A stretch of DNA of 52,763 nucleotides from Candidatus Termititenax persephonae (GTDB lineage Bacteria > Margulisbacteria > Termititenacia > Termititenacales > Termititenacaceae), in NCBI GenBank assembly GCA_003864475.1, contig BGZO01000005.1, forward strand, positions 1 to 52,763. Reading direction: 5' to 3'. This document shows, piece after piece, positions 26,570-34,713 of this stretch. The position numbers and the translations under genes were made by a program. Numbering within the stretch: position 1 is the first letter of the stretch; each line of letters starts with the position of its first letter. The notes under the pieces are model-generated. The model was not told where the DNA came from and made no database searches. It saw nothing but the letters and a program-made list of their open reading frames with translations.

Positions 26570-27280
26570 TTAGACCCTAGCCAATCGATGAGTTTTTCGC
26601 TGGGCGTTGATTTTCTCATAGACAAAATCTGCGGACAATAAAGGGTCAAGCCGCTGGGCTATTTCCAGATTGGCTAGGCGGTGTTCTTGGCGGCGTTCGT
26701 TTTCCTCGGCGGTTTCTTTGTTGTTTTTGATTCTGATTTTTAAGACTTCCGCGTCAGCCAGATTAGTTTCCTTATAAATCTCCGCGGCCTGCAGGGCATC
26801 TTTTTTAGCCAGCAAATCTTGGACAGAGACGAAAGCAATCGGCGGTCTTTCGCCAAAATAATTAACCTTGGCGTGAGGAGAATTGTTCGTGGCGAGCCTA
26901 GGGTCGCTTTGCCGCAAAATATTGACCGCCAAATCGACAATGGTTTCTTCGGGATGCGCTTTTCGGCGTTCCAGCATTTGCGTAAAACTAATGCTCCTGC
27001 CGTCTTGATTGTATTTTTGAATGATGCCGAGGGCATGTCCGACAACTAAATCCATGATAAGGATTACGTCTTTTTCATTCTGGGCATTGTATTTAGCCAC
27101 CGCGTCGGCAATCTCTTTATGAGTATGGCCATTGAGATATTCCGTGGTGGTCAAGCCGCGTTGCTTAGCTTGATTGGCGGCGGTCAAGGCAACCAAATTT
27201 TCCACAATCTCGCGCTGAGACCGGGTGTTGGCGGCTTGATAATCTTGTATATTTACTGCTTGTAAATTACTGAGGGACAT
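26570..27280 (-). CDS. Unknown helical soluble protein
   Basis: 236 residues, strongly charged and predicted helical, without a signal peptide or membrane segments. The start MSLSNLQAVNIQDYQAANT follows AAAGGA by about 9 bases. Landmarks are HTHKEIADAVAKYNAQNEKD, VNILRQSDPRLATNN and a C-terminal charged helix (NNKETAEENERRQEHRLANL). It was not recognised as a known family. Its codon use is like that of the neighbours. It is divergent from the glycosyltransferase gene and coupled with the membrane protein downstream. Confidence 0.65.
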   Translation of the reverse strand: MSLSNLQAVNIQDYQAANTRSQREIVENLVALTAANQAKQRGLTTTEYLNGHTHKEIADAVAKYNAQNEKDVILIMDLVVGHALGIIQKYNQDGRSISFTQMLERRKAHPEETIVDLAVNILRQSDPRLATNNSPHAKVNYFGERPPIAFVSVQDLLAKKDALQAAEIYKETNLADAEVLKIRIKNNKETAEENERRQEHRLANLEIAQRLDPLLSADFVYEKINAQRKTHRLARV

Positions 27281-27370
27281 GTTCTAGGTCCTTTCTTCCC
27301 CCCTAAAAGCATATCCTTCTAATCTTATATTTCTATATCGATGGAATTCGGGCAAAACTTGCATGACTTG

Positions 27371-27395
27371 GTATAAATTTCTGAAAACAGGGTAT
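27371..27395 (+). promoter_or_regulatory. SigB-type promoter of the glycosyltransferase gene
   Basis: GTATAA (27371-27376), 13 bp, GGGTAT (27390-27395). The Bacillus SigB consensus is GTTTAA-N12-15-GGGTAT. It is one of five such sites in the island. The ATG at 27405 lies only 10 bases past the -10, so the transcript would be nearly leaderless for that start. Confidence 0.6.
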
Positions 27396-27476
27396 TATAC
27401 ATATATGTATTTTTGTGGGAAAAATATTGCTTTTGCGAAAGCTGACGGCATGGCTTCTTCGCCCTTTATATTTACT

Positions 27477-27485
27477 GGGGGGGGG
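27477..27485 (+). repeat. G9 homopolymer tract at the 5' end of the glycosyltransferase
   Basis: Nine consecutive G followed by TAA. Reading from ATG 27405 (or 27450) the frame ends at this TAA. One more G, or two fewer, would fuse it to the glycosyltransferase frame. Slippage-prone G tracts of this length are classic phase-variation switches. A sequencing error cannot be excluded. Confidence 0.8.
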
Positions 27486-27589
27486 TAACAACTTCCTCTG
27501 AAGCCTACAAAAATATCACGTTAGACCTAAAACCTAATGTTGAGATACACCCAATACAGCAAAGCATCAATGACTATAGCGCACAAAAT

Positions 27590-29275
27590 GTGCTGCCTAA
27601 GTTGCAGGAAACTTTTTGGGGTTCTCCGGGTAAGAAATTCTGGTCGACAACATTTTTAACAACTTTAGTGAGGAATGTTAGCGTCTTGTCAGCAAGTCTT
27701 GAAGTGTCAAGTAGTATTGTAAGTAAAAATGTTTTTGAAATTTCTCCGCTGATTTGGGGAGTGAGTTTAGGCTCGGCCAGTTTGTCTTCTTTATTGAATT
27801 TAGCTGTCTTAACAGATTTTTTTAGTCCTGCCGCAAACAGAAACGATGTCGAAAAAAGCAAACCCTGGCTGGCTCCTGCGGAGTTGCCGCAAATCACTAT
27901 ACAAATCCCCTGTCGTAATGAGCCGCTGGATGTAGTCCAAAATGGTTCGCTAAAAAGCGCGTTGGCACTCAATTACCCCAAAGACAAATTAACTATTCAG
28001 TTAGTGGACAATAGCGAACAAGGAAAATATGAAGAACTGGCCGCTTATTGTGAGGAACAAGGGGTGCATTTTATTCACCGCGAGGGCCGGGACGGCGGCA
28101 AGGCCAGAAATCTAAATATAGGCTTAGGTTTATGGCCTGTGAACGGACAACGCTATGAGCCGCAAAGTGATCTTTATTTTTTAGTGGACGCGGACATCAC
28201 TTTTGAACCGGACACGCTCCAAAAACTTTTACCAGAATTCAAAGCCAATCCCAGACTGCCTTTTGTGGTTTGTGAGGCGGAGTCCAGCGGCGGTAATTTA
28301 TTTACCGATGCCATAGCCGCGACGCATCTGCCTAGGTTGTACCGCAGAACTAATACCGAGAAATACGGTTTTGCCAATTCCACGGGATTTGGCCTGCTCT
28401 ACAATAGACACGCTTGGAGTGAGATACAGGGCTGGCCGGAAGACAGCATTAGCGAGGACTGGGCGGCCAGTATGACAATCCGCGCCCGTTCGGAATACTG
28501 GACGAAAGGCCACAGAGTGAATTATGTGCGGCTTAGCGATCCCGTGCCGGCCAATCTGGAACGCTATAAAATACAGCAGGCGCGCTGGGTGCAGGGTACC
28601 CTAGAAAATATACGCTGGTATTTATGGCCTTTGCTCAAAGCCAAACATATTCCTTGGAATGAAAAGGTTGATGTGTTTTTCAAGGCTTGGGGTTACCCTC
28701 AGCAGGCAATGGCGCAGGTAATAATACCGCTCATTACTGTGAGCAGCGGTATTAGCGTTATCGACAACTATCTTTTGCTCAATAATGCCTCCGCCTGGCT
28801 GCAATCTCTAAGCAGCGTCGTCAGCCTGTTTATCATACCCTTTGTTTTGCTGGCCGGAGTGCCGATTGTGTTTCTTAAAATTAAGCAAGGTTCGGAATCA
28901 GCCGGGCATTATTTTCGGCATTTATTGACCGGGTCGCTGGCTGGCATCAGCGCCGGATTGGCGATAACGCGCGGAGTCGGGAAAGGTTTGTTCGGTGCCA
29001 AGAACGCGCTGTTTAATGTTACGCCTAAAGGGAATGTTCCCCAAGAAAATGCTTTATTAAGAACATTCCAGAAAAACTGGAAAGAAATTGCCTTTGGTTC
29101 GGGGATAGTGTTGTCCAGTATTTTCTTGCTGCCGGGCTATTTAGGACTGGTAAGTTTTTTCGGGCTGGGTTTTATAATTACGCCATTTATGTCTTTGATA
29201 AAATTCAAAAAATCAGAAAAAACGGATTTTCCAAAACAACAAGAAACTCAAGCGGACAAGCCCCACGATATGTAA
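27590..29275 (+). CDS. Processive family-2 glycosyltransferase (cellulose-synthase-like), possibly phase-off
   Basis: A membrane beta-glycosyltransferase that would polymerise a sugar nucleotide into exported polysaccharide. Motifs in order: IQIPCRNEP, the substrate Asp in LVDNS, DAD in FLVDADITFEPD, EDWAAS (the TED-type acid) and QQARWVQG (the QxxRW motif). Hydrophobic segments precede (about 20-75) and follow (about 365-540) the catalytic domain. The only standard start in this frame is GTG 27590, without a ribosome site. Protein-like sequence extends upstream to the G9 tract, so the true N-terminus probably begins at 27405 in another tract state. The substrate is unknown. A copy of its last 85 bases lies at 33895-33977. 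Confidence 0.8.
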   Translation: MLPKLQETFWGSPGKKFWSTTFLTTLVRNVSVLSASLEVSSSIVSKNVFEISPLIWGVSLGSASLSSLLNLAVLTDFFSPAANRNDVEKSKPWLAPAELPQITIQIPCRNEPLDVVQNGSLKSALALNYPKDKLTIQLVDNSEQGKYEELAAYCEEQGVHFIHREGRDGGKARNLNIGLGLWPVNGQRYEPQSDLYFLVDADITFEPDTLQKLLPEFKANPRLPFVVCEAESSGGNLFTDAIAATHLPRLYRRTNTEKYGFANSTGFGLLYNRHAWSEIQGWPEDSISEDWAASMTIRARSEYWTKGHRVNYVRLSDPVPANLERYKIQQARWVQGTLENIRWYLWPLLKAKHIPWNEKVDVFFKAWGYPQQAMAQVIIPLITVSSGISVIDNYLLLNNASAWLQSLSSVVSLFIIPFVLLAGVPIVFLKIKQGSESAGHYFRHLLTGSLAGISAGLAITRGVGKGLFGAKNALFNVTPKGNVPQENALLRTFQKNWKEIAFGSGIVLSSIFLLPGYLGLVSFFGLGFIITPFMSLIKFKKSEKTDFPKQQETQADKPHDM

Positions 29276-29276
29276 G

Positions 29277-29301
29277 GTATATTTATAAGGGAAAAGGGTA
29301 T
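29277..29301 (+). promoter_or_regulatory. SigB-type promoter of the transglutaminase-like/TPR gene
   Basis: GTATAT (29277-29282), 13 bp, GGGTAT (29296-29301), starting right behind the glycosyltransferase stop and 24 bases before the ATG at 29325. Confidence 0.55.
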
Positions 29302-29324
29302 ATATTTTGTATAGGAAGATAATT

Positions 29325-30899
29325 ATGCGTATATTTTACTGCAACCTTAATATAAATAAAATTAATGGAAAACCTCTTTCATTAAATTTAGGTATGCCTA
29401 AAACCAAAGATGCAGCGAGTGGGATAACGAAAGCAATACCTCAAACGGAAAATTCTTTTTTACAAGATTTTGTTAATAATCCACAACAAATTACAGTGGA
29501 CTATCAGTGTTCTATAACCACAGATGGCTTCGTTGGGTTTGGTTCCGAAAATAATATCAATGGTTTATTTCAGATAGAGCAAGACAGCGGATTTGTGTCT
29601 GCAGCCGATATTGAGACTGCCAAACACAATTTAGATGAATTGTTGAAGGCTATTAAACGGGAATTATTAAAACATCCAGAAAAACCTCTTGGCGACAAGA
29701 TTCTCCTTGCTTATATGGTTATCGAAGATAGTTTTGGTGGTTATATTGACGGGGTTAATAGTCCACTTTTAACCCACGCGTTGCTTAATAAAGAAATAGA
29801 TTGTGATACATCATCTCTGATTATATTAGCTTTGGCAGAGGAATTGAAGAACGACGATCTGGAATGGTCAAGCATTGGCATGGTTCTTATGCCTAATCAT
29901 GCCAGCTTACAATATGGCGATAGTTATTATGATAAGGGAGAAAAAATAGATAAGTCCAGATATGAGCGGCAATTTGGTATTCCTCAAGATATTGCTGATA
30001 ATCCGCTTAGAGAAAATGTTTTTGCGATTTTAGCTAATACAACTTGTGGCATCTTGGCAGGACGTAAAAATAATTATCAGAAATCCATTCAGTATTATGA
30101 CCAAGCGTTAGCGCTGAGTGCTTATAACTTTATAGCTTATTATAACAGAGGCATTAATCATTTCTCGCTAGCGCAAGACAAAGCTATCGAACTTGATTTA
30201 TTTAAAAATAAAGATATTGTCCCGTCCATGGCAGACAGAGAGTTTATTTTACAGCACTATACAAAAGCTATTGTTGATTACACACAGGCGAGTCAGATAA
30301 CGAGTAAATACGCCGGTTCCTATTATGGTATAATTGACTGTTGTATTGATTTAATAGATCTGAATATTGAGCCGGAAAAATATGGGCAGTTAGCCCTCGC
30401 TACTCATGCAGAAAAGACACGTGTGTATGGTGAAGACATGGATTCGCCTATAGAACGAGCAGCTGTCTATATGCACTTGCAAAACTATGTAATGGCAGAA
30501 CAAGAATTATATGCATCATTGAACGGATGGCGTAATGATGGTTATTTTCCGCGTACAATGGTAAAGGTGTATAAATTATTGGCGGAAGCTTTACGCGCAC
30601 AAGGCAAGGAAAGTGAGGCGGCGCGATTCGATTCGTATACAGTAGAAGATCTAGACGTGGATCAATTATTTCAACAGACTTTAGATAGCTTAAAGGCCAA
30701 GGATTATGACGGCGCTGAGACAAGTTTTCTGAATATGAAAAATGTTTTGGCTAAACATTATGGATTTACTGTGCATAGGTATTTTGCGGAAGATTTATTT
30801 TATGCAAAACCTGAATTTACAGAACAAGATAATATTCGTGCCATGGAGTTATTAGACGCTTGGGGCAACTTGCTTTTGCAGAACATGGAGACACAATAA
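29325..30899 (+). CDS. Transglutaminase-like (SirB1-type) and TPR protein
   Basis: 524 residues from ATG 29325, chosen because AGGAAG lies 6-7 bases upstream (a TTG at 29307 is in frame). No signal peptide. The front half has KEIDCDTSSLIILALAEEL followed by MVLMPNHASLQY and an Asp-rich turn. This resembles the Cys-His arrangement of SirB1/transglutaminase-like proteins (GNCxSLSxLxxALAE...PxHxxxRY). TPR-like helical repeats follow (YQKSIQYYDQALALSAYNFI, and two further pairs). The substrate is unknown. Its AT-richness is higher than in the core genes. It lies in the SigB-type promoter group. Confidence 0.6.
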   Translation: MRIFYCNLNINKINGKPLSLNLGMPKTKDAASGITKAIPQTENSFLQDFVNNPQQITVDYQCSITTDGFVGFGSENNINGLFQIEQDSGFVSAADIETAKHNLDELLKAIKRELLKHPEKPLGDKILLAYMVIEDSFGGYIDGVNSPLLTHALLNKEIDCDTSSLIILALAEELKNDDLEWSSIGMVLMPNHASLQYGDSYYDKGEKIDKSRYERQFGIPQDIADNPLRENVFAILANTTCGILAGRKNNYQKSIQYYDQALALSAYNFIAYYNRGINHFSLAQDKAIELDLFKNKDIVPSMADREFILQHYTKAIVDYTQASQITSKYAGSYYGIIDCCIDLIDLNIEPEKYGQLALATHAEKTRVYGEDMDSPIERAAVYMHLQNYVMAEQELYASLNGWRNDGYFPRTMVKVYKLLAEALRAQGKESEAARFDSYTVEDLDVDQLFQQTLDSLKAKDYDGAETSFLNMKNVLAKHYGFTVHRYFAEDLFYAKPEFTEQDNIRAMELLDAWGNLLLQNMETQ

Positions 30900-30913
30900 A
30901 AATTTACAAACCG

Positions 30914-31013
30914 CTAATTATTCTTCGCTCAACAAAGCTAGCAGAGCCGCCAGATTGGCCTGCCAATTAATGGCCACTTCATTGGTCGACCAAGAATTTT
31001 GGTCATCGGCGTA
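30914..31013 (+). repeat. 100-bp perfect direct repeat, left copy (3' end of GH9 gene)
   Basis: Identical to 34614-34713 over 100 bases, same orientation, exactly 3,700 bp apart. It contains the last 96 bases (stop side) of the GH9 gene without the rest of that gene. The gap 30900-31115 otherwise shows nothing recognisable. Confidence 0.97.
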
Positions 31014-31115
31014 TAACAGTAAAAACAACAGAAACCTACCACCAAAACCCACCAGTAAAAATCAACGCATTGTTAATGCTTTCCCAAACGATACTTTCTT
31101 TATGTGAGGAAAGTT

Positions 31116-33188
31116 ATGCATGTTGTCCCGCTAATCGATAACCATACAATTTCGCAAAAAAACAGTTCGTTGCGCCAATACACTCCGGCAAATCCGAATA
31201 TTGTTTCGCCAGAAGAACATGATTATTTTAAACCCAAACCCGCAAGCCTAGAAACGATCCTGTCGCCGGTCAGATACACCCTGCCTCTGCCAGGGTTCCG
31301 TACCCTGCCAGACATAATCCCGGAAACAGCATCCCCGGCTAAACCAAACCAGCCCCAAAATATTTTACTGAGCGTCGACGGCCAGCAAATACGCGGCGTG
31401 TATTGCGCGGAAGCGACCCAGCCGCTGACCATAGAAACCCCGGCTGACACCAGACAAAAGAATTTATCGGAATGTTTTACAGCCGCATTGCGCGGTGAAA
31501 CAACCAGCGTGGTCATCGGCGGCCTGTATTTTGACCTGACGTATGACACGGCAGTCGGACAATTTTCTCTGGCCAATGACGATACTGTCTACCACCTGCC
31601 TCTTGGTCCGGTTGAGCAAAAACCACCATTGTCAGAATCTCAAAATATTACCGCGCAAAACATAGGCTACACCGTCGACAACGCCCCCAAGCAGGGATTT
31701 GAAATATTAAAATCAATTATCTCCGCGATCAAAGACCACCCGGACGGAGACGCTGCCGCTATTCTATCTGATGTTCTGGACGGGTTAAAAACCATAGGCA
31801 AAGACCGCGCCATTGACCTACTAAATGACCTGTACTCCGCGCAGAAAAACAATCCTATCGATATTATCTTTCAACGCCGGATATCCGCCATTATCTATGA
31901 CGCAATTTATGCCCTGGAAACACTGGTTTATAAGGACAAGCTGGCCGCCGACAAAGCCGAATTTCAGGTAGCCGCGGCTGATATTGATGTCATAGGCCAA
32001 ACACGCAAACTAATGGAAATCCAACAGAGGTGGCAGCAAGAAATAGACAAATTGCCCAATGTCTCTAAGCGAGAGCCTCAGCAAAAATTATTGCACACAA
32101 AACTGCTAAATGAATTCTTGCTTAAAACTTTTATCGAGGAGATATTTTTGCCTGACTTATTCGACAAATATCCGCGCCTAGAGAATTCTATGTTCATGTT
32201 CGGTTTCGGCCGTTTATTGTCCGAAAACAACAAACTGGGAGCTTCGGCCGGCTCGGATATGGACTCCAATGTTATTGTCGGCTCCGGGCAAGGGACCGGC
32301 TCGATAATCTGTGAGAACGAAGCTGATGTCGAGACCATAAAACAGGAATTAAAAATCGCTCAAGAAGTTTTGGACGCTTATTTGCATCTGAATATGGAGA
32401 TCGATGATGAATTTACAGTTAGAAGTTTTGATGAGTTTGAGGAATCAATTTCTCCAGAAGGAAAAAACTTAGAAAATGACCCAGAAAAATCAACACAATT
32501 TTATATATCTATACTAAGAGATTATTATCAGTTTCATGAGCCAAATGAAAGGATTATATTGGACTTTCATAACGCTATTAATATTTCTGCTAAAAAATTT
32601 GACATAAGCTCGCCTATCCAAGCAATTTTTGAAGAAAACTTAAACGATTCTAGTAAGTACTCTATAGGCATGGCACATGGAGACGATCCCTTGCCTTTGG
32701 GCAATAAAAGATATACCGATAAAGTTATCGGTAGCGGCAACGAACAACCGGACAACTGGTATTTCTCCATGAAATACACGGTTAACCGCTTTTATGATTT
32801 TCTCTACAAACTGGAAAGTCTCAAAGGAACACCAGATGAAGTGAGTCTGTCTGCTGTTGGATTGAGCGAAAAAGACGCTTTGTTCATTAAGAATGTCAAT
32901 AATATGATGCTAGCTTTACAAAATTATGCTCTCAAGCTACATCCAGAAAACTGCGGCTATTTGTCCGCCGCTGACTTTCAAGAATTATATGCCCGCCCGG
33001 AATTCCGTCAGGAATTCAAGATAATTGCTGAAAAATTGAGTATTCAGCCGGGACTACTTGAAAAAATCAGTTCATCTTTTAACCAAGATTATAGAAAACT
33101 AGGCCATACATTTTTTAAAAGACTAGATGAAAAAATGTTTGGACTTCACCAAAAGATAGCCGCGGCTGACGCGCTAAAAAACCATTAG
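31116..33188 (+). CDS. Large protein with possible nucleotidyltransferase-type motif
   Basis: 690 residues from ATG 31116, chosen because AGGA lies 6 bases upstream (GTG 31104 is in frame). No signal peptide or membrane segment. The first 190 residues are Pro-rich and beta-like; the rest is helical. FMFGFGRLLSE...GASAGSDMDSNVIV, with D381 and D383, resembles the G-GR...D-x-D signature of GlnD/DUF294-like nucleotidyltransferases (GSEGRxEQTxxTDxDNAL). The helical C-terminal half could be the substrate-binding part. If so, it would transfer a nucleotide to a protein or small molecule. Low confidence in function. Its stop overlaps the convergent gene by 4 bases. Confidence 0.5.
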   Translation: MHVVPLIDNHTISQKNSSLRQYTPANPNIVSPEEHDYFKPKPASLETILSPVRYTLPLPGFRTLPDIIPETASPAKPNQPQNILLSVDGQQIRGVYCAEATQPLTIETPADTRQKNLSECFTAALRGETTSVVIGGLYFDLTYDTAVGQFSLANDDTVYHLPLGPVEQKPPLSESQNITAQNIGYTVDNAPKQGFEILKSIISAIKDHPDGDAAAILSDVLDGLKTIGKDRAIDLLNDLYSAQKNNPIDIIFQRRISAIIYDAIYALETLVYKDKLAADKAEFQVAAADIDVIGQTRKLMEIQQRWQQEIDKLPNVSKREPQQKLLHTKLLNEFLLKTFIEEIFLPDLFDKYPRLENSMFMFGFGRLLSENNKLGASAGSDMDSNVIVGSGQGTGSIICENEADVETIKQELKIAQEVLDAYLHLNMEIDDEFTVRSFDEFEESISPEGKNLENDPEKSTQFYISILRDYYQFHEPNERIILDFHNAINISAKKFDISSPIQAIFEENLNDSSKYSIGMAHGDDPLPLGNKRYTDKVIGSGNEQPDNWYFSMKYTVNRFYDFLYKLESLKGTPDEVSLSAVGLSEKDALFIKNVNNMMLALQNYALKLHPENCGYLSAADFQELYARPEFRQEFKIIAEKLSIQPGLLEKISSSFNQDYRKLGHTFFKRLDEKMFGLHQKIAAADALKNH

Positions 33189-33763
33189 TTATAATCATAT
33201 TCGACCCTATCTTCTAAAATTTTAGTGATTTTGCCGGTTTCGGATATCTCAATTACATTAAAATATTCTCCTTGAGAACTTCTTACTCTGTTTAGCCAAA
33301 TTCTTTTGGGTAATCCATTGTCTTCATAAAAAGTCACTGTATCTCCTTTGTATAACATAAGCTGTTCGCCAGCATCGGTAAGATTTATTTTTATTTCATC
33401 TTTTACGGAGAACCGTTCTAACTTGCCGCTGTGATAGAAAAAAATTCCCCTTGATAAAGGGAACTCTTGGCCTCTATGTTCGTACTTGTAGCTGTCATTG
33501 TAATTCTTATTGTGTAAACCAGTTCCGTGGAATTTTCCATCTTTGTATAAATATATCCTTCCATCTATGGGGATTGTATGTCCTTGATAAGTTATCACTG
33601 TTAGTTCTATAGCAAAACTTTCCAATTCGCCGGTCGGATGATAATGCGGACGTATTAACGGAAATGTCTGCCCAAAAATCTCCACAGTGTTGCCGGAGAT
33701 TTTGGCGATGGAATCATCTGCTCCGATTAGCTGTTCAGAGTTGCTCATAAGTTTACTTTGCAT
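33185..33763 (-). CDS. MORN/YwqK-like beta-hairpin repeat protein
   Basis: 192 residues from ATG 33763, chosen because AGGTG lies 6 bases upstream. Repeated hairpins of the type GRIYLYKDGKFHGTGL, GIFFYHSGKLERFSVK and TVTFYEDNGLPKRIWL recall MORN and YwqK-type antitoxin repeats. No signal peptide. A SigB-type promoter lies 23-48 bases upstream. The role is unknown; an accessory or immunity-like protein next to the large protein at 31116 is possible. Confidence 0.55.
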   Translation of the reverse strand: MQSKLMSNSEQLIGADDSIAKISGNTVEIFGQTFPLIRPHYHPTGELESFAIELTVITYQGHTIPIDGRIYLYKDGKFHGTGLHNKNYNDSYKYEHRGQEFPLSRGIFFYHSGKLERFSVKDEIKINLTDAGEQLMLYKGDTVTFYEDNGLPKRIWLNRVRSSQGEYFNVIEISETGKITKILEDRVEYDYN

Positions 33764-33785
33764 AACTTTCACCTGCGTATATTAT

Positions 33786-33811
33786 ATACCCAATTTCACC
33801 GGGGATTATAC
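33786..33811 (-). promoter_or_regulatory. SigB-type promoter of the MORN-like gene
   Basis: On the minus strand GTATAA (33811-33806), 14 bp, GGGTAT (33791-33786), 22 bases before the ATG at 33763. Confidence 0.55.
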
Positions 33812-33854
33812 ATGTGTTTTTCATGCACAGTTCATGCACAGTTTTTCATGCAAA

Positions 33855-33977
33855 GAAGTAAGTCTGTCCGCTGTTGGATTGAGCGCCAAGAACGCGCCGT
33901 TTATGTCCTTGATAAAATTCAAAAAATCAGAAAAAACAAATCTCCCCCAACAGTCCGAAAACTCAAGTGGACAAGCC
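33855..33977 (+). pseudogene. Mosaic remnant of neighbouring genes
   Basis: 33855-33885 matches 32838-32868 of the large gene with about two mismatches (EVSLSAVGLS in both). 33895-33977 matches 29181-29263, the 3' end of the glycosyltransferase (FMSLIKFKKSEKT in both). The two are fused in one frame without an obvious start. A short tandem of TTCATGCACAG lies just before (about 33817-33850). Confidence 0.8.
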
Positions 33978-34298
33978 CAATAACTCCAGATAATTGCGCC
34001 GCGCGGCTAAAACACGGTGAATAATCACTTGTTTCAGTGTTTCATCGGTTACATAAAAAATCAAATAATTATCCACTGGTAAAATACGAAACCCTTGTTT
34101 ACGCAAAAACACATCTTTTACTAACGAATGTCTCTTGGGCAGGAACGTCAAATTAGAAATAGTTTTATAGAGTTTTGCCACTAATTTGACCGCCGTGTCC
34201 GGTGCGCTTAATTGCCGGGCTATATATTGAAATATTCCTCCCAAATCTTGATCCGCGCTGGGCGTAACTGTTACGGCGTACTTATTTGGCTTGCCCAT
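33963..34298 (-). CDS. RelE/ParE-family toxin
   Basis: 111 residues from ATG 34298 (MGKPNKYAVTVTPSADQDL). It has the ParE/RelE plan: YAVTVTPSADQDLGGIFQYI, an Arg/Lys-rich middle, then GFRILPVDNYLIFYVTDE and IHRVLAARRNY at the end, which is typical of ParE. The family either cleaves ribosome-bound mRNA or poisons gyrase; which applies here cannot be read from sequence. It overlaps the upstream antitoxin gene by 17 bases, so the pair is coupled. Confidence 0.88.
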   Translation of the reverse strand: MGKPNKYAVTVTPSADQDLGGIFQYIARQLSAPDTAVKLVAKLYKTISNLTFLPKRHSLVKDVFLRKQGFRILPVDNYLIFYVTDETLKQVIIHRVLAARRNYLELLGLST

Positions 34299-34554
34299 AT
34301 TGCGCCTGATACTTGGCAAACACTGTGTCCAAAGGCAGCAATTTTTGGCCGGAGGCGACTTCCGCTTGCGAAGCGGCTAATTTGTCGTAAATTTCCAATC
34401 TAGCCAAACGCTGTTCATAATCTTCCGCGCTCAAAACCACTAAGTCGGCATAGCCGTTTTTGGTAATGAAAATCGGCTCATGCTGGGAATGTGCCAGCTT
34501 AGCGATTTTTGTAGTATTTGTCCTTAATTCGGATAAAGGTTGTATGGTTGGCAT
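34282..34554 (-). CDS. Phd/YefM-family antitoxin
   Basis: 90 residues: PLSELRTNTTKIAKLAHSQ, EPIFITKNGYADLVVLSAEDYEQ, then an extended charged C-terminus that would wrap the toxin. The N-terminal fold binds the palindrome upstream of its own gene in this family. AGGGAG precedes the ATG. It forms a type II toxin-antitoxin module with the gene at 33963. The module lies between the two copies of the 100-bp direct repeat. Confidence 0.9.
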   Translation of the reverse strand: MPTIQPLSELRTNTTKIAKLAHSQHEPIFITKNGYADLVVLSAEDYEQRLARLEIYDKLAASQAEVASGQKLLPLDTVFAKYQAQYGQAK

Positions 34555-34570
34555 AGTTGAATTACTCCCT

Positions 34571-34612
34571 AAATTAGTATATGTATTATATTACTAATTT
34601 GTATATAGTCAA
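34571..34612 (-). promoter_or_regulatory. Promoter/operator of the toxin-antitoxin operon
   Basis: On the minus strand TTGACT (34612-34607), 16 bp, TATAAT (34590-34585). A perfect 9-bp inverted repeat, AAATTAGTA (34571-34579) and TACTAATTT (34592-34600), flanks the -10 element, as expected for Phd-type autorepression. Confidence 0.7.
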
Positions 34613-34613
34613 T

Positions 34614-34713
34614 CTAATTATTCTTCGCTCAACAAAGCTAGCAGAGCCGCCAGATTGGCCTGCCAATTAATGGCCACTTCATTGGTCGACCAAGAATTTT
34701 GGTCATCGGCGTA
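34614..34713 (+). repeat. 100-bp perfect direct repeat, right copy
   Basis: Identical to 30914-31013. This is the copy in its native place: it covers the last 96 bases of the GH9 gene plus 4 bases beyond the stop. Confidence 0.97.

Larger units (their letters stand above)
27281..27589. other. Intergenic/leader region of the glycosyltransferase gene
   Basis: 309 bp. It holds a SigB-type promoter (27371-27395), an ATG at 27405 with a 27-codon frame ending just after a G9 tract, and about 34 further codons upstream of GTG 27590 that read like protein in the glycosyltransferase frame. Most of its right half is therefore probably coding in another tract-length state. Confidence 0.65.

Noticed and set aside
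33687-33983. Plus-strand frame of 98 residues as a gene
   Set aside because: It is made of fragments copied from two neighbouring genes and starts inside the MORN-like gene, so it is listed as a remnant.
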